Positions 1 to 7,146 of a stretch of DNA of 64,000 bases are shown here, piece after piece. Position 1 is the stretch's first letter, and the number at the start of each line of letters is the position of its first letter. Below the pieces are notes generated by a model. That model was not told the DNA's origin, searched no databases, and was given only the letters and a program-made list of their open reading frames with translations. Source of the stretch: Tengunoibacter tsumagoiensis (GTDB taxonomy: Bacteria > Chloroflexota > Ktedonobacteria > Ktedonobacterales > Ktedonobacteraceae); NCBI RefSeq assembly GCF_003967535.1, contig NZ_BIFR01000002.1:1364001-1428000 (forward strand), read 5' to 3'. Both the position numbers and the translations under genes were made by a program.

Positions 1-452
1 GTTCGTTCGCCACTGAACGCATCAACAGCCACGATCTCTAATCGGCTTTGGGGCCAACTATGTACCGGCAGCCGTGAGACAATCACGTCCCGACGCTTCG
101 TCTCTGTCACTGTAGGAGCGGCCAGAGCCAGAGCGCCAATGCGTTGCAAGATCTCTGAACTGGTTCCTCCTTCTTTCAGAACGCGTGTGAAATCAGCAAT
201 CATCTTCTGGAAGTCGGGCTGCGGTGCTAATTCCTGAGCCTGGAGCGCGGGATCAACCTGTCGCTGGAAGAGTTCATCCAGCGTAAGGCCACTGGTGATC
301 TGTGCGGCTACAGTAGAACCTGCCGAGGTTCCCAGAAACAGGTCAGCATTGCGAAGATCTACCTCGGCTTCGGCCAGTCCCACGAGCAGCCCGGTCTCCC
401 AGGCAATTCCCGCTACACCCCCTCCGCCGAGCACTAACGCGCGTGTTGTCAT
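1..452 (-). CDS. Patatin-like phospholipase (partial, N-terminal part)
   Basis: The reverse strand from the ATG at 452 encodes about 150 residues before the window ends. Residues 9-15 read GGGGVAG, the oxyanion loop of patatin-type lipid acyl hydrolases. Residues 41-46 read GTSAGS, the nucleophile elbow with Ser43 as the expected nucleophile. The Asp of the Ser-Asp dyad would lie beyond the window edge and cannot be checked. A purine-rich GAGGGA lies about 9 nt before the ATG. Family knowledge: these cytoplasmic or membrane-associated enzymes cleave acyl chains from phospholipids or other lipids. The true substrate is unknown and the gene is cut by the window boundary, not visibly broken. Confidence 0.85.
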   Translation of the reverse strand, partial: MTTRALVLGGGGVAGIAWETGLLVGLAEAEVDLRNADLFLGTSAGSTVAAQITSGLTLDELFQRQVDPALQAQELAPQPDFQKMIADFTRVLKEGGTSSEILQRIGALALAAPTVTETKRRDVIVSRLPVHSWPQSRLEIVAVDAFSGER

Positions 453-1078
453 CGTTCTATTCCCTCATATGTATACAGCTAGAGAAAAATACATCGCCCT
501 TTCTGACCATGGTTCTGTTTTCGCTGCTTTCCCAAAAAAGCAGACAGAAAAGGCGGTTCCCATGTGCAGAGCTGAGCAGATTGAAGCATCAAAGCCATGA
601 AGCCAGAATGTGACGAGGAACTATCAGGAAGACTGTCAGCATCAAGACTCGTCATAAGCGCTCGATTGGTGTAGACCAGATTGAGCCAGTGAGGAGCGCT
701 TTTGGGTATAAACGGAAACAACCCATCTAGTAGCCAGTCCAGATTGTTATTGACAATAGGCTTCCTGGCTTTTACTTGAGTATCTCACTCCTGTCAATTT
801 CAATGTGGACTCACTATTAGCTCATCTTTACTCCCAGGCATGCGGAAAATCAGGCGACAACAGGGATTCCGAAAGGGAAAGGGGCTTTCAGGGACCACAA
901 ACACCCATTCTTGGCAGAATCAAACTGGACTGACTATTAGTAGCTTCAGACTCCTGGCTATTCTGCAAATCTCGCGACTCCAATCAGGGTCACTATCACC
1001 CTCTTTTCGTATTAGAATCGAGAAAGTAAAAGATCTCCTGATCTTTCTCAAAGGTTGAAGAAGAAAAGAAGGATTCAC
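453..1078. other. Long intergenic region
   Basis: 626 bp between a leftward phospholipase gene and a rightward small gene. Short open frames occur (479-721 minus, 840-1058 plus) but they have no convincing ribosome binding site or recognisable protein. Two related short stretches near 815 and 927 share TGGACT-n-ACTATTAG and may be degenerate repeats. I see no further gene here. Confidence 0.5.
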
Positions 1079-1582
1079 ATGAACAACAACTTTGATCAAT
1101 CTGATACTCATAGTTTCGATCCATTGATTGGCACCTGGAGCATAGTCAATCGGCGCAAAAAACGGGAGTACGTCTTTCTGCCTGAGAAAGAGGCTGAGTG
1201 GGATGAGTTCCCGGCTCGCTCTCGTTTTGAAAAGCAACTCGCTGGCCGTGCGGTTGCTGAGTATTGGGAAGGCACGCTTCCTTCAGGGGAGAAATTACTT
1301 GGGTATAGTGTGAAGGCTTTTGAACCCACAACACAGCAATGGGCCATTACCTGGATCGACAACCGCAATCCCCTGGATTTCAGGCCGGTACTCGGAACAT
1401 TTGAAGCAGGCGCTGGCACTTTTTTTCAGATCATTGAAACCCCAGATGGTCAACCCTTACATCTGCGCTTAATCTGGGATGAGCTGACAGAGTCAACGGT
1501 GCGTTGGCAACAAGCTTTTTCCTTTGATGAAGGCAAGTCATGGGATACAAACTGGGTAATGCAATTTACCCGCGAACAGTAG
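1079..1582 (+). CDS. DUF1579-like small protein
   Basis: A 167-residue protein. The start at ATG 1079 is preferred over the in-frame TTG at 1055 because AAGAAGGA lies just before it. The N-terminus carries FDPLIGTW, and the rest alternates short hydrophobic beta-like stretches with conserved W and G residues (YWEGTLPSGEKLLGYS, then WDTNWVMQF at the end). This resembles the lipocalin-like DUF1579 and related small-molecule-binding folds. There is no signal peptide, so it is probably cytoplasmic. The gene stands alone, with an ISAs1 element inserted 91 bp after its stop. The family is assigned by pattern only and the ligand is unknown. A SRPBCC-type fold is the main alternative. Confidence 0.55.
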   Translation: MNNNFDQSDTHSFDPLIGTWSIVNRRKKREYVFLPEKEAEWDEFPARSRFEKQLAGRAVAEYWEGTLPSGEKLLGYSVKAFEPTTQQWAITWIDNRNPLDFRPVLGTFEAGAGTFFQIIETPDGQPLHLRLIWDELTESTVRWQQAFSFDEGKSWDTNWVMQFTREQ

Positions 1583-1663
1583 TTATTCTGAGGTCAGCGT
1601 ACCCAGAACCTCGCGTACAATTTTCAGGTCTGGATACGCTGAACCCGACTACAAATGGTTTTG

Positions 1664-1673
1664 TATCATAATC
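1664..1673. repeat. Target-site duplication, left copy
   Basis: TATCATAATC directly abuts the left terminal inverted repeat of the ISAs1 element. It is identical to 3010-3019, so this is the 10-bp duplication made on insertion. Confidence 0.9.
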
Positions 1674-1710
1674 CAGGGCTTTCCAATTCTAAAAATGGAG
1701 ATGAAAAAGA

Positions 1711-1762
1711 AGAGTTTTCCTTGTAGAATAGAAAAACCAATCACACTCTCAAGGAAAACTCT
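1711..1762 (+). promoter_or_regulatory. Leader hairpin covering the transposase ribosome binding site
   Basis: AGAGTTTTCCTTG (1711-1723) is perfectly complementary to CAAGGAAAACTCT (1750-1762). The right arm holds AAGGA (1751-1755), the likely Shine-Dalgarno sequence for ATG 1765. A transcript entering from outside the element would fold and hide this site, which fits the known protection of transposase genes from impinging transcription. The function is inferred. Confidence 0.65.
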
Positions 1763-1764
1763 GC

Positions 1765-2994
1765 ATGGACTATACCACATTTTCCCTTCCCGAGAGGAAG
1801 GCAGAAATCAACAACCCAGCACTCTTTCTCTCTTTGTATCATCTCTTTCAACACCTTCCCGATCCCCGAAGAGGTCAGGGACAACGCTATGAACTGGCTT
1901 TCGTGCTCACGTTGGTCGTCGTCGCCAAGATCTGTGGAGAAAAAACCCTCAAAGGAGTCACTCAATGGGCACGCTATCGCAGGATGCTCATTGCGCAGCA
2001 CTTTGGGCTCACGCGAAAGACGATGCCTTGCCAAACCACCTACAGCAATCACCTGGCCATGGTCGATCCTGCACAGTTGAGTCAACTGCTGGCTGATTTC
2101 TTTGTGCGATGGGAAGCGCAAGGTCGTTGCCAGGATGAACCGAGTCGTTTACGAACACCCGCAGGTGCCTACGAGCATGCCCATCTGGCCCTGGATGGCA
2201 AGACCGTTCGGGCAACGACCTCAGAAGAGACCCCGGTCCATCAATTGAGCTTGTATGAAGTCAACACAGGGATCATGCTGGCCCAGTGCAATGTGAGAGA
2301 CAAGCAAAATGAGATCAGTGCGGCCAAGACGCTCTTCAACCCGGCAGTACTTAGAGGACGCATTGTCAGCGCTGATGCGATGCATACCCAACGGCACTTT
2401 TGTTCCCTGATTCATCACGCTGGTGGGTTTTACGTCTTGATAGCCAAAGGCAATCAACCATCCTTGCGAGAAGATATTGCCGATTTTTTTGAAGATCCCT
2501 CCCCTGATCGTCGACGGTGGAAGCAAGCCCAGACGTGTGAGAAAGGTCATGGGCGCGTGGAGAGGCGGGAGATCGTCTGTAGCCCCGACCTCAATGACTG
2601 GTTTGCCGCCACCTGGTGTGGCATTGAGCAAGTCTTTCGCCTCACCCGTGACACGGTGATCAGCAAAACAGGACAGCGCAGACAAGAAGTGGTCTATGGA
2701 TTCACCAATGTGCCCATGCGACACGCGTCAGCGGATCGTCTGTTGGACGTAGTGAGAAAGCATTGGGCGATCGAAAATCGACTGCACTGGCGTCGAGATG
2801 TGACCTTGGGGGAAGATGGTTGTCAGTCACGGACCCAAAGCGTTCCCCATGTGTTAACCCTTTTGAACACCTGTGTGCTGAGCCTCATGGATCGCTTGGG
2901 GGTCAAAAATGTTCCCGACCAAATCCGTTGGTTTCAGCAGGACCCTACCCAGGCTTTTCTTCTGGTTCAGAAGGGAACATGCCATGTCGTTTAG
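1765..2994 (+). CDS. ISAs1-family transposase
   Basis: 409 residues, the usual length for an ISAs1 / H-repeat-associated DDE transposase. The N-terminal DPRRGQG segment and the later LDGKTVR (Asp144), SADAMHTQ (Asp204) and HWAIENRLHW (Glu337) carry the expected DDE triad. The start at ATG 1765 follows AAGGA with 9-nt spacing. The reading frame is uninterrupted and ends inside the right inverted repeat. The protein should catalyse cut-and-paste or replicative movement of this element. Confidence 0.95.
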   Translation: MDYTTFSLPERKAEINNPALFLSLYHLFQHLPDPRRGQGQRYELAFVLTLVVVAKICGEKTLKGVTQWARYRRMLIAQHFGLTRKTMPCQTTYSNHLAMVDPAQLSQLLADFFVRWEAQGRCQDEPSRLRTPAGAYEHAHLALDGKTVRATTSEETPVHQLSLYEVNTGIMLAQCNVRDKQNEISAAKTLFNPAVLRGRIVSADAMHTQRHFCSLIHHAGGFYVLIAKGNQPSLREDIADFFEDPSPDRRRWKQAQTCEKGHGRVERREIVCSPDLNDWFAATWCGIEQVFRLTRDTVISKTGQRRQEVVYGFTNVPMRHASADRLLDVVRKHWAIENRLHWRRDVTLGEDGCQSRTQSVPHVLTLLNTCVLSLMDRLGVKNVPDQIRWFQQDPTQAFLLVQKGTCHVV

Positions 2995-3009
2995 AATTGG
3001 AACGCCCTG

Positions 3010-3019
3010 TATCATAATC
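3010..3019. repeat. Target-site duplication, right copy
   Basis: TATCATAATC, identical to 1664-1673, directly after the right terminal repeat of the ISAs1 element. Confidence 0.9.
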
Positions 3020-3103
3020 TGCCTGACTTGCCAAAAAAGCCAGTTCCTGTTATACTTGAGCTATCACTGAAACTGAACGAAAACTGAAAGGAGGTGCACA
3101 TCG

Positions 3104-3160
3104 ATGAATCACTTCGTAATAAAGCGCTGCACCTCGCAAGGAAGACCGGCCTGTCACTGA
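3104..3160 (+). CDS. Possible 18-residue leader peptide
   Basis: ATG 3104 is preceded by the near-perfect Shine-Dalgarno AAAGGAGGTG and opens an 18-codon frame ending in TGA. The right arm of a hairpin (3128-3135) inside the frame can pair with the ribosome binding site. The peptide matches nothing I know. It could be a leader peptide for the gene at 3357, a relic of a gene start cut off by rearrangement, or chance. Confidence 0.25.
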   Translation: MNHFVIKRCTSQGRPACH

Positions 3161-3356
3161 TTCTTTCTCTCCATCCTTGACTCTCTGGCTGTAGTAGTGA
3201 GCCTCCGCATCTCCAGGAGCCATTGTGCTTCATGGTCTCACCCTTCTTTTTTGCCCTGGTGCATAGCTTCCCTTTTTCTTCTTGACCATTTGCCAAAATC
3301 TGCGTGTACCGTATGACTTTGTTGTTTTATGCAAAACTATACCAGGGAGACTACCT

Positions 3357-4058
3357 ATGAACCAGACGAGTTTTAAGCCACTGTTACTGGACCTATTACG
3401 TCATGCTCAAGCCAACCAGAATGCGTTTTTTCAGGCACTGCCTCCAGCAGAGTTAACCATCATTGGTGAGCCTGACTACTGGTCTGCCAAAGATCATGTC
3501 GTTCACTTATCGTACTGGCGACAACGTCTTGTACTGCGTGTGCAAGCCCATCTTCAGCAACGCCCGCAGCCTGCATCCGAGCCTTTTGAAATAATCAATC
3601 CGCTCATCTTTGAGGAGAATCGCTATCGTTCCTGGCCAGAGATTCTTGTTGAGTCCGATCAAGTCTATGCCGATCTTATCGAACTCACAGAACAACTCAC
3701 TGAAGAAGATCTGACAGCTAGTGATCGCTTACAGAAAGGCATGCCTTTCTATCTCTCCTTCATGGGAAATTGTTATGAACATACTCAGATTCATCTGGGA
3801 TATTATCTGCTAGAGCGTCATGATGTTGAAGGTGCACAAGAAATATATGAGGTCTGGGCCAATGGGGTGATTGAGGCGGATGTACCTGAACTCTTGAAAG
3901 GGTACATGCTTTATAATCTCGCCTGCTTTTATGCCACACATAATCAGTTGGAGAGGGCCGAGACGAGCTTGCAGCAGGCTTTTGCGCTTTACCCGGAAAC
4001 CAGAGAATTTGCTCGCACTGATCCAGAACTCGTAGAACTTCAACATATGCTAAAATAA
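3357..4058 (+). CDS. DinB-like protein with a C-terminal TPR-like tail
   Basis: 233 residues. ATG 3357 follows AGGGAG. The N-terminal 150 residues look like the four-helix DinB/ClbS type (YWSAKDHVVHLSYWRQR, then EHTQIHLGYYL with His residues in the usual metal-binding places). The last 60 residues (LKGYMLYNLACFYATHNQ, then LQQAFALYP) look like one tetratricopeptide unit. Related proteins are metal-dependent transferases or protective proteins with often unknown substrates. It stands alone, followed by a perfect 24-bp hairpin. Two further DinB/ClbS genes lie at 35.0 and 35.6 kb. The DinB-plus-TPR layout is a sequence observation; the function is open. Confidence 0.65.
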   Translation: MNQTSFKPLLLDLLRHAQANQNAFFQALPPAELTIIGEPDYWSAKDHVVHLSYWRQRLVLRVQAHLQQRPQPASEPFEIINPLIFEENRYRSWPEILVESDQVYADLIELTEQLTEEDLTASDRLQKGMPFYLSFMGNCYEHTQIHLGYYLLERHDVEGAQEIYEVWANGVIEADVPELLKGYMLYNLACFYATHNQLERAETSLQQAFALYPETREFARTDPELVELQHMLK

Positions 4059-4186
4059 TCTGCTTCAAGCGAAACTGAATTACCCCCAAAGGCCACTCCA
4101 ACTCAGATTTCACATTCCTCCATTGGAGGGTCTACTCTGAGAAGTTCCAGAGCAAGCAAGGAGCATCATCTTCATTTTGGTCGTCA

Positions 4187-4249
4187 TTTCAGGGACGTGA
4201 GCACGTTCGGCGAAAAACTTATGAACCGAACGTGCTCACGTCCCTGAAA
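4187..4249. repeat. Perfect 24-bp inverted repeat (large hairpin)
   Basis: Arms 4187-4210 and 4226-4249 are exact reverse complements (core ACGTGAGCACGTTCGG) with a 15-nt loop. It lies between the convergent genes 3357-4058 and 4296-4715. It may serve as a bidirectional terminator, although no T-run follows on either strand. A small palindromic mobile repeat is the alternative. Confidence 0.7.
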
Positions 4250-4295
4250 GACAGGCTGATGCAGCCTCTGAACAACGCCTCTGAGGATATCTTAA

Positions 4296-4715
4296 TTAGA
4301 TGGGTATGCTATGGACCCACAAGAATTGCTGAATATCCCGTGATTGGTACACCCACCTGAATAGCGGCGGGTAGGCAGGGAGCGCTTGCGCGGCTGAGAT
4401 GATTTCTGGCCTTCCGAGCACATATTCCTGCCCGTGTGTCTTAATGATGCATTTCCCGGAGGCCATGACATTGTGACACCAGTTCACCTTCGTGGCATTC
4501 CCATAAAGCAGAGCTATTACAAAACCATCTCCCAGAGGATACGCGGTCAGCGGCGTTGCGAACTCTTTGCCACTGCTGCGCCCAATATGCTTGAGAAGTG
4601 AGTAGGCACGCAGGGGACCGCCAGCGATTTTGAGAAAGATCACATTGGATTTTTTATTGAGCTGGCTTCTAGAGCCTGGCTGTTGCTGTGGAGTACTTGG
4701 GGCCTTTTCTTGCAT
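4296..4715 (-). CDS. Deazaflavin (F420)-dependent nitroreductase-family oxidoreductase
   Basis: 139 residues with the DUF385/Ddn fold pattern: HIGRSSGKEFATPLTAYPLGD in the middle, then ALLYGNATKVNWCHNVMASG and an Arg-rich end of the barrel. The RSSGKxxxTPL stretch is the usual F420-phosphate contact region of this family. The reaction class is hydride transfer from reduced F420 (or a flavin) to an unknown substrate. The gene is transcribed away from the TetR gene at 4954, with two TGTGACA-type palindromes between them, so that regulator likely controls it. Similar enzymes are encoded at 45551 and 50987. Confidence 0.8.
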   Translation of the reverse strand: MQEKAPSTPQQQPGSRSQLNKKSNVIFLKIAGGPLRAYSLLKHIGRSSGKEFATPLTAYPLGDGFVIALLYGNATKVNWCHNVMASGKCIIKTHGQEYVLGRPEIISAAQALPAYPPLFRWVYQSRDIQQFLWVHSIPI

Positions 4716-4834
4716 GCCCTTTTACCTGCTCTTTCTATCTGTATGAGTACGCATGGTATGACTGCGTCGTGTTTTTTCCCAGGAATTGAGATCAGGCTCT
4801 TTGCCTGATGGAAAGGCAGATTGACTGCATATCC

Positions 4835-4849
4835 ATTGTGTGACACAAT
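4835..4849. promoter_or_regulatory. Palindromic operator candidate 1
   Basis: ATTGTG-TGA-CACAAT, a perfect 6-bp inverted repeat in the divergent intergenic region between the deazaflavin enzyme (4715) and the TetR gene (4954). It shares the TGTGACA core with 4927-4942, as expected for two sites of one repressor. Assignment to the TetR protein is inference. Confidence 0.45.
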
Positions 4850-4926
4850 CATAGTTACATGACAACATGTCTTGTTTCAAGCATATCTTCTTCTCTGGCT
4901 AGAAACCAGGAGCAAATTAAAGGAAA

Positions 4927-4942
4927 TGTCACTTATGTGACA
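4927..4942. promoter_or_regulatory. Palindromic operator candidate 2 next to the TetR start
   Basis: TGTCAC-TTAT-GTGACA lies immediately upstream of the CAGGAGG ribosome binding site of the TetR gene (last base shared). Its position would allow autorepression. Confidence 0.45.
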
Positions 4943-4953
4943 GGAGGCGCAAA

Positions 4954-5628
4954 GTGTCTCATAACTCTGGCGATCTGCGGGTGCGTCGCACACAGAAATT
5001 GTTACGCGAGGCGCTGATTGCTTTGATTGAAGAGCGCGGCTTCGATGCGATCACGGTGGGAGAAATTGCCGAACGCGCGATGGTTAGCCGAGCAGCCTTC
5101 TATCGCCATTATCAGGACAAGTACAACCTGGTTGAGAAGATCTTTGAGGAAATGATAGCCGAAGTCATACATGGGATCGATCCGTTGCGCCACTCGGTGA
5201 TGGAGCGCCTCGGATCTCAGCCCTCAACAGATCCCTGGGGCGAGATCCTCGAACAGGCACCAGAAGCTCATGCTACACCAGAAGCGTGGATAAAGATGTT
5301 CGACCATTTCGCGCACTATGAGCGGCTGTATCGAGCACTTTTAGGCAAGAAGGGAAGCTCCTGGTTTGTGACCAGAATGCGTACGTTTATCGCCGACATG
5401 CTGAGCACACGTCTCCAGGAACTGGTGGGAGCTCTTAGCCATCAGCACATTGCTGAGAAAAGCGTCTTCGCAAATGGTTTTCTCCCAAATCTCATCAGCG
5501 CGCAGTTCATCGAAGCTATTGTCTGGTGGCTTGAGCAGGAACGACCGTATTCATCCAGGCAGATCGCCACATATTCCTATCACTTGATGAGATCATCACT
5601 CAGAGAGGCAGGGACATGGGAGGAATGA
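4954..5628 (+). CDS. TetR/AcrR-family transcriptional regulator
   Basis: 224 residues. The GTG start at 4954 follows CAGGAGG with good spacing. Residues 8-60 form the TetR helix-turn-helix (TVGEIAERAMVSRAAFYRHY). The remainder is the helical ligand domain with aromatic clusters typical of the TetR_C group that precedes deazaflavin or hydrolase genes. It is expected to be a dimeric repressor released by an unknown small molecule. The divergent gene 4296-4715 is the probable target, with palindromes at 4835-4849 and 4927-4942. A 13-bp hairpin (5665-5703) follows. Confidence 0.88.
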   Translation: MSHNSGDLRVRRTQKLLREALIALIEERGFDAITVGEIAERAMVSRAAFYRHYQDKYNLVEKIFEEMIAEVIHGIDPLRHSVMERLGSQPSTDPWGEILEQAPEAHATPEAWIKMFDHFAHYERLYRALLGKKGSSWFVTRMRTFIADMLSTRLQELVGALSHQHIAEKSVFANGFLPNLISAQFIEAIVWWLEQERPYSSRQIATYSYHLMRSSLREAGTWEE

Positions 5629-5961
5629 AAAGCATCAAAGATCGGAACCATCGCCACAACTGTTGGGCTACTTGCGCGTGCCGGATTGCGGCGCAAGTAG
5701 CCCTCATCCATCCGCCCACTGGCAAAACCGACGCAGCCCGGAAATTACTCTGCTCTGAGTACGAGGAGCACGGCCCGCGAGCTTGATTTATTTCATAATT
5801 TGGGAAAGGGATCAGATACTGACAGTGTTGGGGGGTTGCCCACGGTAGGAACAGGAAGAACGAATTGCGACATCCATCCTCTACCCTGTGATGTTTTGGT
5901 TACAAGGAACCACAGAATAAGGAGAAAGGTGTTATGATAGACTATCCGTGAGGGGTGAAGT
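5629..5961. other. Intergenic region before the ECF sigma factor
   Basis: 333 bp. It holds the hairpin 5665-5703 and then about 250 bp leading to the sigma-factor gene. No coding frame or clear promoter boxes were recognised. Confidence 0.5.
5665..5703 (+). terminator. Hairpin after the TetR gene
   Basis: GGGCTACTTGCGC (5665-5677) pairs perfectly with GCGCAAGTAGCCC (5691-5703) over a 13-nt loop. It lies 37 nt after the TetR stop and has no clear T-run, so termination is inferred from position and strength. Confidence 0.5.
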
Positions 5962-7146
5962 ATGCAGTCCGAAATGAAAGAACTGGATCGCTCATTCGCT
6001 GTGCAGCTCGATGCACAGCGAGCGGCTCTGGTTCATCTGTGTCGTCGACTGACGATGAGCGTTGAATATGCTGAGGATCTGGTGCAAGAAACGCTCGTGG
6101 AAGCCTGGCGTTGTCGTCACCAGTTGCGCGATCTCCAGTCGCTTTCCCCGTGGCTGGCAGGGATTGCGCGCAATGTGTGTCATAGCTGGCTACGGAAGCA
6201 GCGGCGGCGAGCACCATATCTGACCATATCGCGTATTGAGGATGACCCCACAGAAACTCCTGTTCGCAATGGCATGCTTGACGATTTCGATATCGAAATC
6301 GACCTTGAACGCAAAGAGCTCATAGAGCTGCTTGATCGCGCTTTGTCTCTGCTTGATGCTGACACGCGTACTCTTCTCGTCAGGCGTTATGTGCATGAGT
6401 CTTCGTTGGCGGAGATTGCCAGGTTGCTTGACATTGCGCCGGGAACTGCGGCCATGCGCCTGCAACGTGGCAAGCTTGCTCTTCGACAAGTATTGGCGTC
6501 ACGTTTTCCACAAGAGATTGCCGCTTACCTGCCACGACCTGTAGAGTCAGTTGTCTGGAAGGAAACAACCATTTGGTGTATGCGTTGTGGGCAACAACGT
6601 CTACACGTGCGTTTGCCCACGCGTTCTCATTACCTCAATTTTGTTTGCCCCAGATGTGATGGCTCTGGTGAGGCGGGATCGATTCACTGTCCGCTGCCTG
6701 GCGAGATCAAAGGGTACAAACGGGCACTCCTGTATTCGGTCAAGACCTATCAACCTGATAGTGCAGCCCAGACACTTCCCTGTCTTCATTGTCACCGTCC
6801 AAATCACATGTATACCTCATTTGCTCGTGATCTCCCTGAATGGGGGCGAGCCTGGAACGTGGAAAGAGGTCCTGAGCACGGATACTCTCTCTATACCTAT
6901 TGCGATCACTGTATGATCTGGATGATGCTCTTCGCCAGCAGTTTTTTGCTTGGTCACTCCGACCTGCACGCCTTCTGGCAGCACCAGGAGCGGATCAGAT
7001 TGCAACCGCCTCGCGAGATTGAATATGCGGGCCAGCCAGCACAACTCATTCGCTACGAGAGCGTCAGCACGACTGCCAGTGTTACGGTAGCCTTGTCAAA
7101 AGCACGATACCAGGTGTTGCAGGTATATAAGGATCAAAAGGTATGA
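5962..7146 (+). CDS. ECF sigma factor with a Cys-rich C-terminal extension
   Basis: 394 residues, about twice the length of a simple ECF factor. Region 2 (about 20-85) carries YAEDLVQETLVEAWRCRHQL. Region 4 (about 130-180) carries the HTH SLAEIARLLDIAPGTAAMRL. The remaining 200 residues hold four CxxC pairs near residues 205/208, 229/232, 273/276 and 313/316 (WCMRCG, VCPRCD, PCLHCH, YCDHCM), the layout of two zinc ribbons. Family knowledge: ECF factors recruit RNA polymerase, and C-terminal extensions often control their activity. ATG 5962 follows GAGGGG. The stop overlaps the ATG of the S41 peptidase gene by 4 bp, so the two are translationally coupled. No anti-sigma factor gene is visible nearby. 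Confidence 0.85.
   Translation: MQSEMKELDRSFAVQLDAQRAALVHLCRRLTMSVEYAEDLVQETLVEAWRCRHQLRDLQSLSPWLAGIARNVCHSWLRKQRRRAPYLTISRIEDDPTETPVRNGMLDDFDIEIDLERKELIELLDRALSLLDADTRTLLVRRYVHESSLAEIARLLDIAPGTAAMRLQRGKLALRQVLASRFPQEIAAYLPRPVESVVWKETTIWCMRCGQQRLHVRLPTRSHYLNFVCPRCDGSGEAGSIHCPLPGEIKGYKRALLYSVKTYQPDSAAQTLPCLHCHRPNHMYTSFARDLPEWGRAWNVERGPEHGYSLYTYCDHCMIWMMLFASSFLLGHSDLHAFWQHQERIRLQPPREIEYAGQPAQLIRYESVSTTASVTVALSKARYQVLQVYKDQKV

Larger units (their letters stand above)
1674..3009 (+). mobile_element. Complete ISAs1-family insertion sequence (1336 bp)
   Basis: The ends are 20-bp terminal inverted repeats: CAGGGCTTTCCAATTCTAAA at 1674-1693, and 2990-3009, whose reverse complement is CAGGGCGTTCCAATTCTAAA (19/20 match). 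A perfect 10-bp direct repeat flanks both ends. One transposase gene fills the element, and its TAG stop lies inside the right inverted repeat. All parts needed for transposition look intact, so the element may be active or recently inserted. ISAs1-family elements are known to make target duplications of about this size. The insertion lies in an intergenic region and breaks no visible gene. Confidence 0.93.
3010..3356. other. Intergenic region between the ISAs1 element and a DinB-like gene
   Basis: 347 bp without a recognised gene of normal size. The only notable content is a very short frame with a strong ribosome binding site (3104-3160) and an 8-bp inverted repeat around it (GAGGTGCA 3091-3098 with TGCACCTC 3128-3135). 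The remaining 190 bp before the next gene are pyrimidine-rich and show nothing I can name. Confidence 0.5.

Noticed and set aside
479..1058. Two short frames (479-721 minus and 840-1058 plus) in the first intergenic region
   Set aside because: No ribosome binding site and no protein-like conservation pattern.
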